In this document: positions 32,261-39,934 of the stretch, in pieces
Position numbering within the stretch: position 1 is the stretch's first letter
Layout: each line of letters starts with the position of its first letter
NCBI GenBank assembly: GCA_021162935.1
Contig: JAGGXR010000142.1
Span: 1 to 51,215 of the forward strand
Origin: Deltaproteobacteria bacterium
Lineage (GTDB): Bacteria > Myxococcota_A > Polyangia > HGW-17 > SLPX01
DNA length: 51,215 nucleotides
Direction: 5' to 3'
Position numbers and translations under genes: made by a program
The notes under the pieces: model-generated
What the model was told of the DNA's origin: nothing
Seen by the model: only the letters and a program-made list of their open reading frames with translations
The model's database searches: none

Positions 32261-33829
32261 ATGGCGGACACGATTTCCATCGAAGCAAAGGCGAGGCAAC
32301 TGGGCTCGATTCTGAAGGATGACCAGGTTTCGATTCTGGCCCCGGATCGGGTCGCCTACTCGCGGGATCTGTGGCCTCGTGGGCTCATCGAGTTTTCGGC
32401 GGGACGGCCCGCTCCCTCGCCGCCCGATGTGGTGGTGTGGCCCGAGACGACCCAGGACGTGGTGCATTTGGTTGAATGGGCGGCCGGAACGGAAACTCCG
32501 CTTGTTCCCTATGGCGGCGGTTCGGGCGTGTGCGGCGGGGCGATGCCCAGGCGCGGTCAGGTGGTCGTGGACCTCAAGCGAATGGACCGCATCCTGGAGT
32601 TGGATGGTCCGAATCATCGGGTCCGGGTCCAACCAGGCATGAACGGCTGGACATTCGAAGAAGTTCTCGGACGGTCGAATTTGACCATGGGACATTTTCC
32701 GTCTTCGATTTTCTGTTCCACGGTCGGTGGATGGTTGGCTGCTCGGTCGGCTGGTCAGGCATCGACTAGGTACGGCAAGATCGAGGATATGGTGTCGGGT
32801 CTCGAGGTGGTGACAGGCAAGGGCGAGGTGATCCGAACCGGCAATCCTGGGGCGGCGAGTCTTGGACCCGACTGGACTCAACTCTTCGTGGGAAGCGAAG
32901 GAACTTTGGGGATCATCACCGAGGCGACCCTCAAAGTGCTGCCGGCTCCCGAAATGCGCGTCTATCGAGGCTATGGGTTCGACCGGGTCTCCGCGGGCCT
33001 GGAGGCGATCCGGCGCTTTATGCAGAAGGGGTTGCTTCCCTCTGTAGTTCGGCTCTATGACGAGTTCGATACGGTCATTGCACGATCGGGTGCTGGGCGA
33101 GGCAGTGAGGCGGATACTTTGGTCAAGGAGGTCATGGGTCGTCTGACGCATTTGACCAAGCCCATGTTGCCGTGGGTCAAGGTGGCTGCGCTGCGGGCCG
33201 CTTTGAGCAAGCCCGGCTGGTTGAACAAGTTGGCCGACGGATTGTTGCCGAAGTTGACGGGGCAGGGCTGCTTGTTGGTGGTCGGGACGGAGGGGCGGCC
33301 GCGTCTGGCGCAGGCCGAGGCCGATCGCATTCACGAGGAGGTCTTACGCGCCGGAGGTCGGGACCTCGGTCCCCGGCCCGGGGAGCACTGGGAGAAACAC
33401 CGATATTCGGTTTCCTTCAAGCAGAGCGGCGTCTTCTACTCGGGGGGCTTCGTGGATACGATGGAGGTGGCTACGACCTGGGATGGACTGTTGCGGCTCT
33501 ACGAGGCGGTCAAGACCGCCGTGTCACCGCTCGTGTTCATCATGGCCCACTTCAGCCATGCCTATCCCGAGGGTTGTTCCATTTACTTCACTTTTGCTGG
33601 ATCGTCGGACGATCCTGAGCAGGGGTTGAAGTTGTACGACCAGGTGTGGAATACGGCGCTGGCCGCTGTGACCAGAGCAGGCGGAACCATCAGCCATCAT
33701 CATGGCGTGGGACGGAGCAAGCAGGCTTTCATGGTGGAGGAACACGGCGATTCCCTGGAGTTGTTTCGCATGCTCAAACGGGTGCTGGATCCCAAAGAGA
33801 TCCTCAATCCAGGGAAGATGTCGTTGTGA
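32261..33829 (+). CDS. FAD-linked oxidase, GlcD / alkyl-DHAP-synthase-like
   Basis: A 522-residue VAO/PCMH-fold flavoprotein. The FAD-binding half shows PYGGGSGVCGG (83-93), VDLKRMDRI, GHFPSSIFCSTVGGWLA and FVGSEGTLGIITEATLKV. The C-terminal half has GEHWEKHRYSV, MAHFSHAYPEGCSIYFTF and HHHGVG (479-484). The RYGKIEDMV and triple-His signatures are those of alkyl-dihydroxyacetonephosphate synthase, but the same superfamily includes D-lactate and glycolate dehydrogenases, whose GlcE/GlcF-like partners follow here. I therefore favour a 2-hydroxyacid dehydrogenase or a glycerol-derived substrate over an ether-lipid synthase, with low certainty. The start has a GAGG a few bases upstream. Confidence 0.82.
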   Translation: MADTISIEAKARQLGSILKDDQVSILAPDRVAYSRDLWPRGLIEFSAGRPAPSPPDVVVWPETTQDVVHLVEWAAGTETPLVPYGGGSGVCGGAMPRRGQVVVDLKRMDRILELDGPNHRVRVQPGMNGWTFEEVLGRSNLTMGHFPSSIFCSTVGGWLAARSAGQASTRYGKIEDMVSGLEVVTGKGEVIRTGNPGAASLGPDWTQLFVGSEGTLGIITEATLKVLPAPEMRVYRGYGFDRVSAGLEAIRRFMQKGLLPSVVRLYDEFDTVIARSGAGRGSEADTLVKEVMGRLTHLTKPMLPWVKVAALRAALSKPGWLNKLADGLLPKLTGQGCLLVVGTEGRPRLAQAEADRIHEEVLRAGGRDLGPRPGEHWEKHRYSVSFKQSGVFYSGGFVDTMEVATTWDGLLRLYEAVKTAVSPLVFIMAHFSHAYPEGCSIYFTFAGSSDDPEQGLKLYDQVWNTALAAVTRAGGTISHHHGVGRSKQAFMVEEHGDSLELFRMLKRVLDPKEILNPGKMSL

Positions 33830-33865
33830 GGTTCAAGGATCGACACGTGATGTCTCGGATCGGGG

Positions 33866-35305
33866 ATGCTGGCAGGTGTCTCCATGGGGACAGAGGATGA
33901 ATTCGGGATGATTGGAACCGAGGAAGATGTCACCCAGGATCTGACGCGTGCGGTAGGTGGTGAGCACGTGAGCAGTCGTCCGTCGGACGTGATGTTCTAT
34001 GCCAGAGACTGTTGGGCCAGGCGACACCTCATGCCGGACGATCCGCCACGTCATCCCGTGTGGGTGGTCTGGCCGGGCGCTGCGTCGGAGGTGGCTCGGG
34101 TGCTGCAGGTCGCCGGGCGGCATGAGTTGGCGGTGGTGCCCTATGGCGGTGGTTCGAATCTGGTGGGCGGGGCTGGCTTCGGGGATGATCGTCCCGTGCT
34201 CGTGGTGGACACCAAGCGAATGTCTCGGGTCCTGGAACTGGATGAGACATCGCTCATCGTGCAGGCTCAGGCTGGCATCACCGGTGGTGATCTGGATGAG
34301 TACCTGCGCGTTCGAGGGCTGTTTGTGGCGCACATGCCCACCTCTCTTTCCCAATCGACGTTGGGTGGGTGGTTGGCGACCAGGAGCGCTGGTGCGTTTA
34401 CGAGTCGTTATGGTCGGATCGACCGGGTTTGCATGGGCATCACGGCTGCACTTCCCGATGGTTCCGTGGTGCGGACCAGGGTGGCTCCCAGACGAGCAAC
34501 GGGGCCGGACCTCATGCATCTGTTCTTGGGCAGTGAGGGGGCGCTCGGGATCATCACGGCTGCTCATCTCAAGGTCGTTCGGGTATCCAAGGTGAGGGTT
34601 TGGCTGGCGGGAGGCTTCAAGGAATTGAGTCAAGCGGTTGCCGCCATGGCGGACATCATGTCGAGCGGGACCAGGCCTGTGGTGGCTTCGATCGCGGATC
34701 CCGTGGTGGCACTCCGGCACAGCGGCCAACCCTCGTTCATGCTCGTTTGTTCGTTCGAAGGGGACGGCGAACTTCCCGTGGTGCAGCGGGATGAGGCACG
34801 TCTCTTGGTTCTTGCGCACGGTGGTGCCTATCTCGATCCGGCTGCGGCGTCGGGTTTCTGGACTGCGAGGCGTAACGACGTGTTTGGCGATATTATCGCT
34901 CGAGCCGAATCTCGCGTCATCGGAGAGGTGGACATCGGGGCGGATTGGCGGCATCTCGCTATGGTGGCGGACGATGCCCGTGGCCGTCTCGAATCGATGG
35001 GTTGCGGCGTGACCATGGAACTCGGATTCTTCGGGTTGGAGGGCGGCGCCCTGTTGTGCAAGTGGCAACTGCCCGAAATCTCCGACCCCGAGGATGTGGG
35101 CCTGCGCCAGGACGAGGCGTTGGCGATCGTCCTGGATGCAGCGCGAAGAGGGGGAGGGGCTGTTGCCCACCATCGGGGCGTCGGGCGTCAGCGGTCTGCG
35201 GCGGTTCGAGCGCAACTCGGCAACCGATTCGACCTGTTTGCGGACGTCAAGAGGCAGTTGGATCCCAAAGGTCTGATGAATCCGTGGCTCACCGAGGGTG
35301 CATAG
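33866..35305 (+). CDS. Second FAD-linked oxidase (GlcD/GlcE-like)
   Basis: A 479-residue paralogue of the preceding enzyme, 36 bases downstream. It has PYGGGSNLVGGAG, VVDTKRMSRVLEL, THRSLSQST-type motif TSLSQSTLGGWLATRSAG, FLGSEGALGIITAAHLKV and the C-terminal HHRGVGRQ, so it keeps the FAD-linked oxidase C-domain and is not just a truncated GlcE. ATG 33866 or ATG 33884 could start it; neither has a strong ribosome site. Two near-equal flavoprotein subunits followed by a GlcF-type Fe-S protein make a GlcDEF-like complex plausible, with each flavoprotein perhaps handling a different hydroxyacid. The substrate is unknown. Confidence 0.82.
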   Translation: MLAGVSMGTEDEFGMIGTEEDVTQDLTRAVGGEHVSSRPSDVMFYARDCWARRHLMPDDPPRHPVWVVWPGAASEVARVLQVAGRHELAVVPYGGGSNLVGGAGFGDDRPVLVVDTKRMSRVLELDETSLIVQAQAGITGGDLDEYLRVRGLFVAHMPTSLSQSTLGGWLATRSAGAFTSRYGRIDRVCMGITAALPDGSVVRTRVAPRRATGPDLMHLFLGSEGALGIITAAHLKVVRVSKVRVWLAGGFKELSQAVAAMADIMSSGTRPVVASIADPVVALRHSGQPSFMLVCSFEGDGELPVVQRDEARLLVLAHGGAYLDPAAASGFWTARRNDVFGDIIARAESRVIGEVDIGADWRHLAMVADDARGRLESMGCGVTMELGFFGLEGGALLCKWQLPEISDPEDVGLRQDEALAIVLDAARRGGGAVAHHRGVGRQRSAAVRAQLGNRFDLFADVKRQLDPKGLMNPWLTEGA

Positions 35306-35435
35306 CCGGGAGCGTCGGGTGTCTGCGTTCGGTGTGGATGCAGACAGATCCGATTGCGATGTGTGGTCCGAGGTGGTTGGACGTCGAATTGTTTCGGAAT
35401 TCGGCGGACGCCACCAGACGAGAAGGGTAGAGGAC

Positions 35436-36521
35436 ATGCTCGACGACTTTGAAAAGGAACTCGCCTACTGCGCCTACTGTCCGAAATTGTGCCGTCACGT
35501 TTGTCCTGTGGGCAATGCGGAGCGACGCGAATCGGTCATCCCGCAGGCCAAGATGGCCATGGGGCACATGGCCCGGAACGGCACGGTGAGTCTGACCGAG
35601 GACTACGCGTCCGTGTTTTTCTATTGCAACGGTTGTGGGCTCTGCACCGAGTTTTGCGAGCACGATATTCCGGTGAGCGAGGTCCTGTTCGAGGCACGGG
35701 CCGAGGCGGTGGCCCGAGGCGTCCAGCCCAAGACCCTGCAGAACTTCGCCGACCGATTCTATGCCCGCAACGAGCGGCTCGTGCGCAAGCTTCATGGTTT
35801 GGTCGATGAGCATTACTTCGTCGAAGAGGCGCAGGTGGCCTACATGCCGGGCTGCGACCTCATCGATGACAGCCCGGACGATGTTCAGAAAACCCTCGAC
35901 CTGTTTGCTGCAGCGGGCGTCGATTATGTCTCGATCATGGAGAGTGATCTGGTATGCGGGGGCTATCCGTTGTGGGCTGCCGGGTACCAGTCCGAGTTTC
36001 GACACGTGGCCGAGGAGCAGGCCCGACGTCTGTCGGGCTACAGGAAGGTGATCCTGGCCTGTCCAGCCTGTGTGTATACCATCCGACACGTCTATCCAAA
36101 GTTCGGTGTGAACGTAACGGCCGAGGTGGTTCATGTGAGCGAATTTCTGGATACGATTGCCCACAGGTTGCCGGTCAAGCAAACGGTGCAGGCAGCTTAC
36201 TATCACGATCCATGCTACTTGGGGCGGTGGCTCGGCGTCTACGAGCCGCCGAGGCGGCTGGCCGGCCTGGTCACGCGAAAGGTCCTCGAGTTCGCCCATA
36301 ACCGGGAACAGGCCGATTGCTGCGGCGGCGGGGGCCTGGTTCCTGATGTGGCGCCCCAAACGGCATCTGCCATTGCCGAGCGTCGGCTGGAGGAGCCGAA
36401 TCAAGCCGGGGTCGGTGTCGTGGTGACCGCCTGCGCAACCTGCGTGAAGAACTTGGGACGAGCCGGTCGCGACATGGAGGTCCTAGACATTGTGTCCCTG
36501 CTGCATCGCTCCTTGGAGTAA
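35436..36521 (+). CDS. GlcF/HdrD-like Fe-S oxidoreductase with two CCG domains
   Basis: A 361-residue protein. I start it at ATG 35436 (MLDDFEKELAYCAYC), preceded by GAAGGG and AGAGG, rather than an upstream frame lacking a signal. Two N-terminal [4Fe-4S] motifs are C12-C15-C19-C23 and CNGCGLCTEFC (64-74). Two CCG domains follow: GC140/CGG174/C209-C212 and DPC260/CCGG295/C333-C336, as in heterodisulfide reductase HdrB/HdrD and glycolate oxidase GlcF. It should pass electrons from the FAD subunits to a thiol/disulfide or quinone acceptor. It could also serve as the missing HdrB-like partner of the upstream HdrA operon; that is conjecture. 130 bases separate it from the second oxidase. Confidence 0.86.
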   Translation: MLDDFEKELAYCAYCPKLCRHVCPVGNAERRESVIPQAKMAMGHMARNGTVSLTEDYASVFFYCNGCGLCTEFCEHDIPVSEVLFEARAEAVARGVQPKTLQNFADRFYARNERLVRKLHGLVDEHYFVEEAQVAYMPGCDLIDDSPDDVQKTLDLFAAAGVDYVSIMESDLVCGGYPLWAAGYQSEFRHVAEEQARRLSGYRKVILACPACVYTIRHVYPKFGVNVTAEVVHVSEFLDTIAHRLPVKQTVQAAYYHDPCYLGRWLGVYEPPRRLAGLVTRKVLEFAHNREQADCCGGGGLVPDVAPQTASAIAERRLEEPNQAGVGVVVTACATCVKNLGRAGRDMEVLDIVSLLHRSLE

Positions 36522-36616
36522 GGGGGCTGTTCAAAATGGCAGATGTATTCTGATCAGCCGGCCAAAATGTGCTAAGCAGCCGATGAGGAACCTGTCTTGT
36601 CGGCGAGTCATGTGGA

Positions 36617-38023
36617 CTAGGATGCCCAGTCCGGCCAGGCGCCCGTGATGACGGCCCTGCTTGGAATCCTGACCGCCTGTTGATCTGGGATGCGGATTCG
36701 TGATCGGCCTTCGATCACGACATCTTTGCCAAAGGTCACGTCGCCCGAGACCGTCAATTCTTTGCATTCGATGAGGGATGGGGCCCCCGCTGGAAACCGA
36801 TGTTCGAAGTCGGTGATTATGGCGAAGTAGCGGCGGTCCAGTCGGATCGTCGGTGGTTCTTTGCGCCTCGGGTCGAGACGACATTGGAACTCAGGCGTGA
36901 GGATGTAGGCATTCGACCGGACCGCGAGGAGATCGTCAGTCGTTTTTACAGGAGAGAACCGGCTTCGCGGCACCAGGACCGCTCCGGAGCGTTCGAATGC
37001 GCCAATGGCCGATCCAGCGGCTGTTTCCAGTTGCAGAACCTCTGGAGAGCCCGGCTGCCTCGGATCGATGGTTTTCGGGTTGCAGATAAGGGGGAGGCCG
37101 AGGACGCCGCTGCGTTTTTTCAACAGATCCCTCAAAGCGCCGAGTTCGATCCATAGGTTGTTCGTGTTGAAAAAACGATGTCTCGATACGTCTTCGAAAC
37201 GAGGCAAATCCTCGTCAGGGCATTGGCTCCGCTCGCGCAGGATGAGACGCCCGTCGATCGTTCTTGCCAGGTGGCCGCCCTTGGAATCGGCCGGGGTTCG
37301 GATCGTCACCTCCATGACGAAAGCGAGGCCTTCATGGACCATGTGGCCCAGGATTGTTGGGTCGAGATCGGCACCCAGGTTGTCTATGTTCGAGACGAAG
37401 GCATATCGGAAACCGGCGGCCAGAAGGGAGTCGAGGATGCCGCTATCATACAGGGAAGGGTAGAGGTCGCCGTGTCCGGGCGGACACCACTCCATGGTCG
37501 GGTCCGCTTCCCATACGGCCGGGCCGAGATCGGCTGCGTCGACCTTGGGAACCACGGCCTGCACGAATTCGACGGGAAGATCGTCGTCTTGCTCGAGAGT
37601 TCCTTCGATCACCGGCAGACAGGCCTGCCTGGTGGCTGCGCTGTGCATGAACAGGATCCGTCGTCCCAAGCGTTTTGCTCGTTCCAGAATGATGTCCAGG
37701 AAGCTCAGGTTCTGCTTCACCTGGAGAAATGCTTTGGGCCCGGCGAGGCCCATGCTCGTTCCGAGTCCACCGTTGAGCAGGATGTGCACCGTGGACGACA
37801 TTGCCTTGCGGCCTTCCCTTTCGAGTCCAGCGGCTTCCAGTTCGTCGTACCTGGGCACCGTCTCGACCGACGTGATGTCCGTTTCAGGAATATAGCCTTT
37901 GGCTCCTGAGGCGAGACGGTTATAGTTCTGCAAGAAGGTCTGGGTGGATGCGGCTCCGATACCTCGGGTTCGCATCTTTTCTGCCATTGCGGCCCTGTGG
38001 TCGTTGGTGGCATCGACGGACAT
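36617..38023 (-). CDS. UTP-sugar-1-phosphate uridylyltransferase (eukaryotic-type UGPase family)
   Basis: A 468-residue nucleotidyltransferase. The signature NGGLGTSMG (84-92) with PKAFL and Lys97 is that of eukaryotic-type UDP-glucose pyrophosphorylase/UDP-sugar pyrophosphorylase, distinct from bacterial GalU. Other family elements are PPGHGDLYPSLY, VSNIDNLGAD (metal-binding) and HRFFNTNNLWI. The C-terminus ends in a short left-handed beta-helix-like stretch (SGDVTFGKDVVIEGRSRI). It makes UDP-glucose or a related UDP-sugar from UTP and sugar-1-phosphate. GAGGAG lies 8 bases before the ATG. It is monocistronic, convergent with the GlcF-like gene and divergent from the Sm-protein gene. Confidence 0.9.
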   Translation of the reverse strand: MSVDATNDHRAAMAEKMRTRGIGAASTQTFLQNYNRLASGAKGYIPETDITSVETVPRYDELEAAGLEREGRKAMSSTVHILLNGGLGTSMGLAGPKAFLQVKQNLSFLDIILERAKRLGRRILFMHSAATRQACLPVIEGTLEQDDDLPVEFVQAVVPKVDAADLGPAVWEADPTMEWCPPGHGDLYPSLYDSGILDSLLAAGFRYAFVSNIDNLGADLDPTILGHMVHEGLAFVMEVTIRTPADSKGGHLARTIDGRLILRERSQCPDEDLPRFEDVSRHRFFNTNNLWIELGALRDLLKKRSGVLGLPLICNPKTIDPRQPGSPEVLQLETAAGSAIGAFERSGAVLVPRSRFSPVKTTDDLLAVRSNAYILTPEFQCRLDPRRKEPPTIRLDRRYFAIITDFEHRFPAGAPSLIECKELTVSGDVTFGKDVVIEGRSRIRIPDQQAVRIPSRAVITGAWPDWAS

Positions 38024-38214
38024 GATGGTGACTCCTCGTGGGGCTTATGCGGATGAGCGGATCTCCCCGCGTTTGTTCGTTGCCCTGTTGTTTAGCATAT
38101 CATCATGGCCTGTGGCACGTGCGAAATGGTTTGTCTCACAGACGAAACAGTCAAACTGGTGTGGGCTGGAGATCGGGCACCCTCCCGTCGAAGACGTTCG
38201 TACTCAGTGAACAC

Positions 38215-38242
38215 TTGACGAGCCGAGGCGTGGACCTGTAAG
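38215..38242 (+). promoter_or_regulatory. Putative promoter for the tandem-Sm gene
   Basis: TTGACG (38215-38220), 16-base spacer, TGTAAG (38237-38242), 42 bases before the start codon. Confidence 0.45.
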
Positions 38243-38283
38243 GTCTGCCTCATGTTTGGCTGCCTCTTGAGAGGAGAGATGCG

Positions 38284-39123
38284 ATGTCGAAGGAACAGGT
38301 TGAAAAAGCAAGATCCCGGGGAAGCGGGACGGGTAGGCCCCGGTCCGCTGTTCGCCATGGAGGAAAGCGTGTGGGCGCAGGAGGCAAGGTCGCGTCTTCC
38401 AAGGTTCGTGAACTGGCGGAAAAAACTGGCATTTCGCATCGAGACGCTGCTCGGGTCGTGTCTGGCAAGATGACGGTTGCAGCAGTGCTCAAGGAGATGA
38501 TGCAGCGCGAGAAGCTGCGTCCGTTGATCGACCGGGGTGAGTTGGAAGAGTCGCTTGCCGGGCAGGTCGTGCGTGGGATGATCACGTTGGACAAGGGCCT
38601 GCTGATGACGCGTCTGCACAAGACGTCCGATTGGCGGGGCACGCAGAGCCTGTTCGACGATTTGCTCGGGGCAGGCGAGACCGCCATGTTTTTCATGTTT
38701 GGCCGGGAGCCGTTCGAGGCGAACGTCAAAGAAAACCTGAAGTATGATGTGGTGCTCATGACCGGCGATGATCAGATCGAGAAGGTGGTCAAGCACGACA
38801 TCATTATGGTGTGTAAGAAGGATGAACTCGACGAACTCCTGTCGGCCCGAACAGTCGACGGGGAACTGGCCAAACAGCAGTTGGGGCCCTCGACCAGTTT
38901 TGTGGATCGGTTTCGGAGCAGGAAGGAGACTCTGTTCGATCTGCACGAAAAGCAGAGGGCGGTTCGGGTGACCTTCAGGGACGGCACGATCTTGGAAGGC
39001 CGTATGGGTTGGTTCGGGAAGTGGGAGGTCCAACTGGTCGTTTCCGAGGGATGTGCCCCGGTGGTTTTCCTACATGCTTTCCATGCATTCGTTGGACTGG
39101 ACAACGAGGGCAAGTCCGAGTAG
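38284..39123 (+). CDS. Candidate RNA-binding protein with two Sm/Hfq-like domains
   Basis: A 279-residue protein with GAGGAGA about 7 bases before ATG 38284. Residues 1-40 are basic and Gly/Arg/Ser-rich. Residues 41-75 (RELAEKTGISHRDAARVVSG) look like a helix-turn-helix. Residues ~121-177 align with Hfq: FDDLL helix, MFFMFGREPFEANV, YDVVLMTG, then VVKHDIIMV corresponding to the Hfq MVYKHAIS strand. Residues ~205-271 repeat the pattern: VDRF helix, VRVTFRDGTILEGRMGWF, WEVQLVV, VVFLHAFHAFV. I see no other family. A cytosolic RNA chaperone is the natural reading, but Sm folds also occur in non-RNA roles. The next gene starts 197 bases downstream; a promoter is at 38215. Confidence 0.72.
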   Translation: MSKEQVEKARSRGSGTGRPRSAVRHGGKRVGAGGKVASSKVRELAEKTGISHRDAARVVSGKMTVAAVLKEMMQREKLRPLIDRGELEESLAGQVVRGMITLDKGLLMTRLHKTSDWRGTQSLFDDLLGAGETAMFFMFGREPFEANVKENLKYDVVLMTGDDQIEKVVKHDIIMVCKKDELDELLSARTVDGELAKQQLGPSTSFVDRFRSRKETLFDLHEKQRAVRVTFRDGTILEGRMGWFGKWEVQLVVSEGCAPVVFLHAFHAFVGLDNEGKSE

Positions 39124-39320
39124 GTCTATTCGGAAGCAGTGAATCCGAAACACGGTGTATCCGTCGGGTTCTGCGTCGGTTTCGGGCCGGTGGTCCGAAA
39201 GAGTGGTCATCGTTCTGCATGACTGCAGGTTGTACCGCTCGTGGCACAGTTTGTGGTGTTTCCTGTGTGGAATGGCCGAGTCAGAAGCAGCCTGACAGGA
39301 GTCGGGCATGGAGTCGAAGA

Positions 39321-39911
39321 ATGTCTAGGGTTGTGCGAAGCGTTCTGGTGGCGCTTTTCCTCGTGGTGGGATGGTCTCAATCGGCCAGTGCTGAGATTGT
39401 GGTGTTGATCGACAACAGCAAGGTATACGGCACGCTCGTGCATTACTATGATGGAATGCTGACGTTGAAGACCAATGGCGGCGCCATGCTCAAGATTCCG
39501 GTCAACAAGGTTCGTGCGATTCGGTTTAAGCTCCCCAAGCCGAATCGCGTGTTTTCCACTCCGTCCAAGTCGTTCTTTCGCCAGAAGAAGGCATTGGCCC
39601 AGGGGCGGATTCAGGATTTCATCGACTGCTATTCGCTCCAATATCAGACCATGCTCGCCCAGCAACTCGGGGCCATGAGTCTTCAGGACCTAGCAGCCAT
39701 GAGGAAGGCGATCACGACCACGAAGTATCGAGTCAAACGCACCAGGTACAAAGGCAACATGGCCTTTCTGGACGTGGTTCAAACCAGGGGAAAGATGAGC
39801 ATGACCACGTCGTTGACCTTTGTGAAGGAAAACGGTGAATGGAAGATGGTGCCGGTTTCCGGTGCCGCCTCCGGGATGGCTCGGCCGGGTGCCGGGCAGC
39901 CCCATCGATAA
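39321..39911 (+). CDS. Secreted protein with Sm-like N-terminal domain
   Basis: A 196-residue protein. ATG 39321 has GGAG (39310-39313) seven bases upstream and begins a Sec signal peptide (MSRVVRSVLVALFLVVGWSQ, cleavage near SASA-EI). The mature N-terminus has five short strands, VVLIDNSKVYGTLVHYYDG, MLTLKTNGGAML and VNKVRAIRF, with the spacing of an Sm-like barrel. Residues ~75-180 are helical then beta (KYRVKRTRYKGNMAFLDVVQ, MTTSLTFVKENGEWKMV), resembling NTF2/DUF4440-like lipocalin-like folds, then a Pro/Gly tail. It probably acts in the periplasm. The next gene starts 23 bases downstream, so the two are likely an operon. Confidence 0.7.
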   Translation: MSRVVRSVLVALFLVVGWSQSASAEIVVLIDNSKVYGTLVHYYDGMLTLKTNGGAMLKIPVNKVRAIRFKLPKPNRVFSTPSKSFFRQKKALAQGRIQDFIDCYSLQYQTMLAQQLGAMSLQDLAAMRKAITTTKYRVKRTRYKGNMAFLDVVQTRGKMSMTTSLTFVKENGEWKMVPVSGAASGMARPGAGQPHR

Positions 39912-39934
39912 CAGGAATTTGGTGTCACAGGCGC

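Noticed and set aside
30706-32280. 524-codon minus-strand open frame overlapping the phosphoesterase
   Set aside because: Arg/Pro/Ser-rich translation without motifs; the alternative frame encodes a clear EEP domain.
38108-38130. TGGCAC-containing sequence as a sigma54 promoter
   Set aside because: The -12 TTGC element is missing at the required distance.
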